Of a DNA stretch of 64,000 nt, positions 59,603 to 64,000 are shown piece after piece. How positions within the stretch are numbered: the stretch's first letter is position 1; each line of letters opens with the position of its first letter. Position numbers and translations under genes: made by a program. The notes beneath the pieces are model-generated. The model did not search any database. It was given only the letters and a program-made list of their open reading frames with translations, and had not been told where the DNA came from. Source of the stretch: Rhizopus arrhizus (taxonomy: Eukaryota > Mucoromycota > Mucoromycetes > Mucorales > Rhizopodaceae); contig JAKZZE010000028.1 in the NCBI GenBank assembly GCA_024220505.1, positions 186,001 through 250,000 of the forward strand, written 5' to 3'.

Positions 59603-62600
59603 TTATTTGTTTTGAAGCATTAATTTTGGTGAAATCCATTCATCCCAATCCTCTGCCTTGTTCATATTACCAAATACTTTTAAAGCTCTTATTTTAAGTC
59701 GATAAATTCCCTTCTTGACTAACTTGGGTTTATGGTGACCATTGGAACCTGATTTTGTAACATCCCTAGGTACGTAATCACCATTCCACTGCCAACTGTA
59801 AAAACTGTTGGAATATTGAGTGGGTTCCAATGTGTTACGCATGAGCCAAACTCTGGGCATGTTGAGATTATCCAAGGGCATATCTCCGATCACTTTGTTC
59901 TTTTTGTTCAAAATTTGGATTTGAAGCAAACGCGTGCCGGTCAACAGTCGAACCACGATATAGGGTCCACCGACTGTTTGGTTTTGGCTGTGCTTGATGG
60001 TGAAATGGCCTGTCTCTTTTGATCCCAAGACATGGTTATTGAAAGGCGATCCAATAGAAGGAAAAGGGAATCCAATCGAGTTTGAAGATGTATTGATACG
60101 GTCAAGAATAGGAAGGTCTTTCATATTGCCAATCATTCCCATGTAAGGAATGCTGATGTCTGCTTTGTTGGTGGTCGCCTTAATGTATCCACCGTAAATG
60201 GCATGCGAAGTGTTTGAGAAAGTGTCTGTCGGAGGTTGGATACGGACAGTAACCTTTGTGGATTGGCCAGGGGGTATAACAATGTGTTTTTGAGAGAACT
60301 GGACGAGAGCTACAGGATTATTATATTTATAAAGATCAACGGGCTCACAAGGTGTATAATTTGTATGCTTGGTAGAATAACCCGTGATTGCTAATGAGGG
60401 CTGATGGTTCAAGTGTAAAGTGAGACTGTTATGTTTATCGTGATTATAGAACGTAATCTCTTGCTGTCCTTTAAAATGAGCTGTATCATTGAAGCCAAGG
60501 AAAGGAGGAGAAGCGTGAAACGTGTCAAGCCCATGCACGGCCTGTACGACATCTATCTTTCCTGCACCTTGCCGGATAGGGGAATCACCATACTGTGAAT
60601 CGGAGATGGGTGGTCTTACTATAGAAAAGTATTAAAAAACGTGAAATGGGCTTCCTCGTGAAAAGTTACCTTGAGTAGCAAAGTTCATCAAGATGTTTTT
60701 GGTATCATTCGGCTTCAAATCCTTTTGCTTTTCTAACAAGAGCGCAATCTGTCCAGAGACATAGGGTGCAGCCATGGAGGTGCCTGAATCAAAACCATAA
60801 TATTTGAGATAAGAAGGATAGGTAGAAAACACGTTTCCGCCCACGCCCATAATCTCGGGTTTTAATTGAAGTTCATTCGTTGGTCCTAGTGATGAAAATC
60901 CAGAAACGGCATGTAAAAAATTAAGTTCAGTTGCTTCCATGGCAACCAAAGTGTTTGTAAATTGAGCTTTGACTTTCTTTTTCATGCTGATGGCAGAAAA
61001 GATACGGCGACCTTGATCGTTATTGACAAAGACAACAGGTAAGACAGCTGAATAAAGTGCTTTTATGTCTGTTGTAGCGTTGGTTGTATCAGAATAAAAG
61101 ACAACTACTTTGGCACCTGCTTCCTTGGCGTTTTTTACTTGATTAAGAGGATTACAATCACCTAAATGAATAAGCATGATGGTGTTGTTGAATTTATTGT
61201 GCTTGAATGGTTTGCATGCATCGTTTTCCTTGTTGAATGTGTCACTTGATGATACAATAGACAACTTTTTACTTAATGCAAGTGGTGTATTGGTGTAAGT
61301 ACGATAGGCTATCATTTTAAAAAAATATTAAAGAAAAAGTCAAGGAGAATAATAAAGGATGTTACGAATAGTAAAAGTATCTTTTGAAAATACTTTCATG
61401 ATATAACCAGGAACGCGTTCATTCATAGTAGCTCCAACAGCAATCACATCTTTACCTGAAGCGGGAGAGGACGAGAGAAATATTCCATTGGATCCAATAT
61501 TGCCAATTGCAGCAACAACTAAATAGATGTATAAGCTTCAAGATTAAAAATAGTATGACGATTACCATGTACGCCCTTTGAGACCATACGACTGACTATT
61601 TCTGCAAATGCCTCTTCCTCCCAGCCTCCGTGAACACCTAGTGACAAGTTGATGATGTCCATCCCAGCCTTATAAGCCATTTCCAAGGCTTTTACTATAA
61701 TATCATTGGGTGTTGAACCATAATTACAGCCATATACTCTAAGTTGTACAAAAGTTAAATAATGAAATTATGTGTGATCGTAAATCATTTTACTTCCACA
61801 TGCCCAATGTTACACCTGGAGCGACACCTGTCCAGTTCTAATAAGAAGCATTAATGGGGAACTTTTTTTGAAAAGTAAATAAACATTTTACATATTCTTT
61901 ATCTTCTGCTGCAATTACTCCTGCTAGAAAAGTCCCATGACCAGTGGCTGAAGCTAAAAAAAAGGAAAACAATGAGAAAAAAAAAAAGTGATGAAACAAA
62001 CAGTGCATCATTTTACTCGAGTTTGTGGGACAATTATCGATTGGATCATGGCTTGGTTTAATAGAATTCAGTGATCCATCGAAATCGTTTCCAACTAAAT
62101 CGTAACCATAGGCAACCTTACAGCCCTTACCAAAGCAACCACCCAATGCTGGATGAGTATAATCCACACCTTTCCGAGAAAAAAAAAATCAAAAAGATGA
62201 ATAAAATAAACAAGTTTATAATCGTTATTACCTGAATCAATGATGCCCACTTTGACACCGGATCCGTTTAATTTCAGATTTTTATAAGCGTAATTTGCTC
62301 TAGTCAATTCATAAAGTGTGCCCTGTTACTTTTTGTAAGCTGGTATTGTATTTCTTAGAATATTTATGAATTTACCTTGTTTTCAGGAACAAAAAAAGTA
62401 GAAGGTTTATTATGCTTGTTATTATGTTTTGGGTTTGTATGATGAATTATAGGCCAAGATTTAAGGATGGAAGAACGTTTGTCAGTAAAGAATTGTTGAG
62501 CATCTTGGTTTGATTTAAACTCCACAGATACTCCATTAAATATATCTGAATCGTACACATAACGTATTTTCACATTGTTGTCAACTTGAAAAGTAGAAGC

Positions 62601-62717
62601 AGGCGTTGATAGTTCAAGAATATATTCATTTTCAGCAGAAGTAAAGGATATAAAATAAAATAGGAACAATGAAAACCAAACAAGGATTTGACTTTCACTG
62701 CTAATTATTCGTTTCAT
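59603..62717 (-). CDS. Secreted subtilisin-like serine protease (S8, PA-domain type)
   Basis: Multi-exon. MKRIISSESQ, then ILVWFSLFLFYFISFTSAEN, is a signal peptide. A pro-domain follows (ILELSTPASTFQVD, GVSVEFKSNQDAQQFF). The catalytic parts appear in order: VKVGIIDSG (Asp), GHGTFLAGVIA (His), VAAIGNIGSNG (oxyanion Asn) and FDSGTSMAAPYVSGQIALLL (Ser). Between the last two, LIHLGDCNPLNQVKNAKEAG and ALYSAVLPVVFVNNDQGRRI look like a protease-associated (PA) insert. The C-terminal exon, about 310 residues, is beta-rich and resembles the Fn3-like tail of fungal and bacterial Vpr-type subtilases. It probably degrades protein outside the cell. Introns between 62360 and 61320 are short and were only partly fixed. 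Confidence 0.92.
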
Positions 62718-64000
62718 GTTTGCTGTTAAATAGAAAAAAGAAAAAAAGAAAACAGAATAGAAATTAGAAAGAAAAAAAAGAGAGAGGAAAACTTATGCTC
62801 TTATAAAGAAGCGATCTTAATAATAGTAAAAGAAATATCTACACTAGCTATTTAACTCTCAGCTTTGTGATTCCATTGAAGGAAAAAAAAATTGAGAAAA
62901 AAAAAAAAAAAAAAAAAACATGCATTGTATGAAGCCTTTATTTACTTTTTTTAAAAAAAATAGCTGCTTTTATATATACAAATAGAAAGAGAGGATGCTT
63001 TATATTATTCTTTTTTCCAGAAAACCATGTGGGGAAATATAGATTTAGTGCAGTAACTAATATAAATTTATATTTCGTCTTACAGCCTAAATGTATCTTA
63101 CTCTTTATAGATTTAACTATATTTCTTGGCTCTTTGGATAAGCTACAAAAAGATATTCAAGATTTATGTGTATGCTTTTTTTAGTTGCTCGAGCCATGCT
63201 TGTATCCCTTCTTGACAAGTAATGTACACAGAAAAAAAAAAAAAAAACTTGTTTAAAAAGTGCACATCTATTAACATACTATTATTATTATTGCTTATTA
63301 TTAACAAAATTGGCTAATTTAAATTTAAAATGTTAAAAATATCCCATCTTTTTATAACGGATGATTTTTATGCTTCTTTAGGCTTTTTTTAGACAGAAAT
63401 GGTTTTAAAAGCAAAAAGTTATTCCGTACAATTATCTTTAAGCTTTTTCTTCATTTATTTTTTCAGTTACCAAAACAAAATATTTTGAATGACATCAAAA
63501 TATCTTATTGTTCTTTACAATCTATATTATATTTCTATTGAAAAAATTTCCTCCAAAGATTCTTGCTTTTAAGAAAATAAAGGAGAGATGGGTTCGTGTA
63601 CTAGATGTTTGTGTAATGAAAAGACTCCTCAAATACAGTCCTTCTAGACATAATGATTTGAGGTAAAATCAAGCAACTGTGTTTCAATTCATTGATTATA
63701 CAATAATATATTATTTCTTTTTAATATAAAAATGGCGTTGTCTTTAAAGTTCTAAAATGTATTAATTTATATATGAAACAATACTTTCTAAACAAACTAA
63801 AACCCAAACATAAAAAAAGGCCACATATTCAGGAGGGAAAATGCTTATTTTTCTTTTGATTTACAAGCCTATACAAATAAGAAGAGATGGGCTTTGAGTA
63901 ACATTAAGAGAATGAGGTCATGACTTCCTCTTTTAGCCGTGTTACAGCCAACGGCTAGTCACATCGAGCTTTATGTTTGACAACAAAATCATTCTCGAAT
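62718..64000. other. Window end, no gene seen
   Basis: AT-rich with A/T runs (for example 62900-62918). No frame of useful length on either strand. A TATA-like TATAAAGAAG near 62803-62812 may belong to the protease promoter. Confidence 0.5.

Noticed and set aside
1..64000. CRISPR arrays, rRNA genes, LTR pairs
   Set aside because: No regularly spaced repeats with spacers, no rRNA-like sequence and no direct long repeats were seen.

Overview
The window looks like nuclear DNA of a fungus, most likely an early-diverging Mucoromycota (Mucorales-type) species. The evidence is AT-rich DNA with many homopolymer runs, genes split by many short GT-AG introns (about 35-70 bases), very small intergenic gaps, a class C GPCR, Zn2Cys6 and Stc1-domain proteins, a mucoralean-style non-LTR retrotransposon (ORF1 zinc knuckles, RT with YADD), and an intact Fanzor nuclease. 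The genus cannot be told from the sequence alone.

Layout. 1-2.5 kb: a small unknown ORF, then a broken copy of an eIF5-mimic (BZW/5MP) gene with at least four frameshifts. 2.5-6.6 kb (minus strand): a Zn2Cys6 regulator, an Stc1-domain zinc protein, and a phytanoyl-CoA-dioxygenase-like enzyme. 6.6-9.1 kb: gene-poor, with a GC-richer relic. 9.1-17.5 kb: an O-methyltransferase, a BUD22-like ribosome-biogenesis factor, an SNAPC4-like Myb protein, a hexose-type MFS transporter and ribosomal protein eL8. 18,635-22,128: a 3,494-bp transposon with 77-bp terminal inverted repeats beginning CAGT, flanked by TA, whose only gene is an 806-residue Fanzor (eukaryotic TnpB relative) with a complete RuvC triad and zinc finger. 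It sits 48 bp past the stop of an F-box/LRR gene. 23.9-29.7 kb: a very compact block with an Afi1/MesA-like polarity protein, a replication factor C small subunit, a ZNF511-like zinc-finger protein and an NAPE-PLD-like metallo-hydrolase. 30.8-35.3 kb: the Rab GTPase Ypt1/Rab1, then a class C GPCR with a C-terminal PH domain.

35.3-40.3 kb is gene-poor and holds a decayed retrotransposon ORF1. 40.3-44.9 kb: two divergent ankyrin-repeat genes, one with Dysferlin-C and FYVE domains, the other with a DIL-like C-terminal region. 45-52.9 kb: gene-poor, dominated by two inverted, 5'-truncated LINE copies that share ~510-bp near-identical arms. 52.9-62.7 kb: a TBC1D20/Gyp8-like Rab GAP, an alpha-arrestin, UDP-N-acetylglucosamine pyrophosphorylase and a secreted subtilisin-like protease. 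The last 1.3 kb shows no gene.

How the genes fit together. Most are housekeeping genes. Membrane traffic and polarity are well represented: Ypt1, a GAP of the family that acts on Ypt1/Rab1, an Afi1-type protein, FYVE and DIL proteins, and an arrestin with PY motifs. The Fanzor transposon and LINE copies are the mobile part. The Stc1-domain protein belongs to a family that links RNA silencing to heterochromatin, but a role against these elements is only inference.
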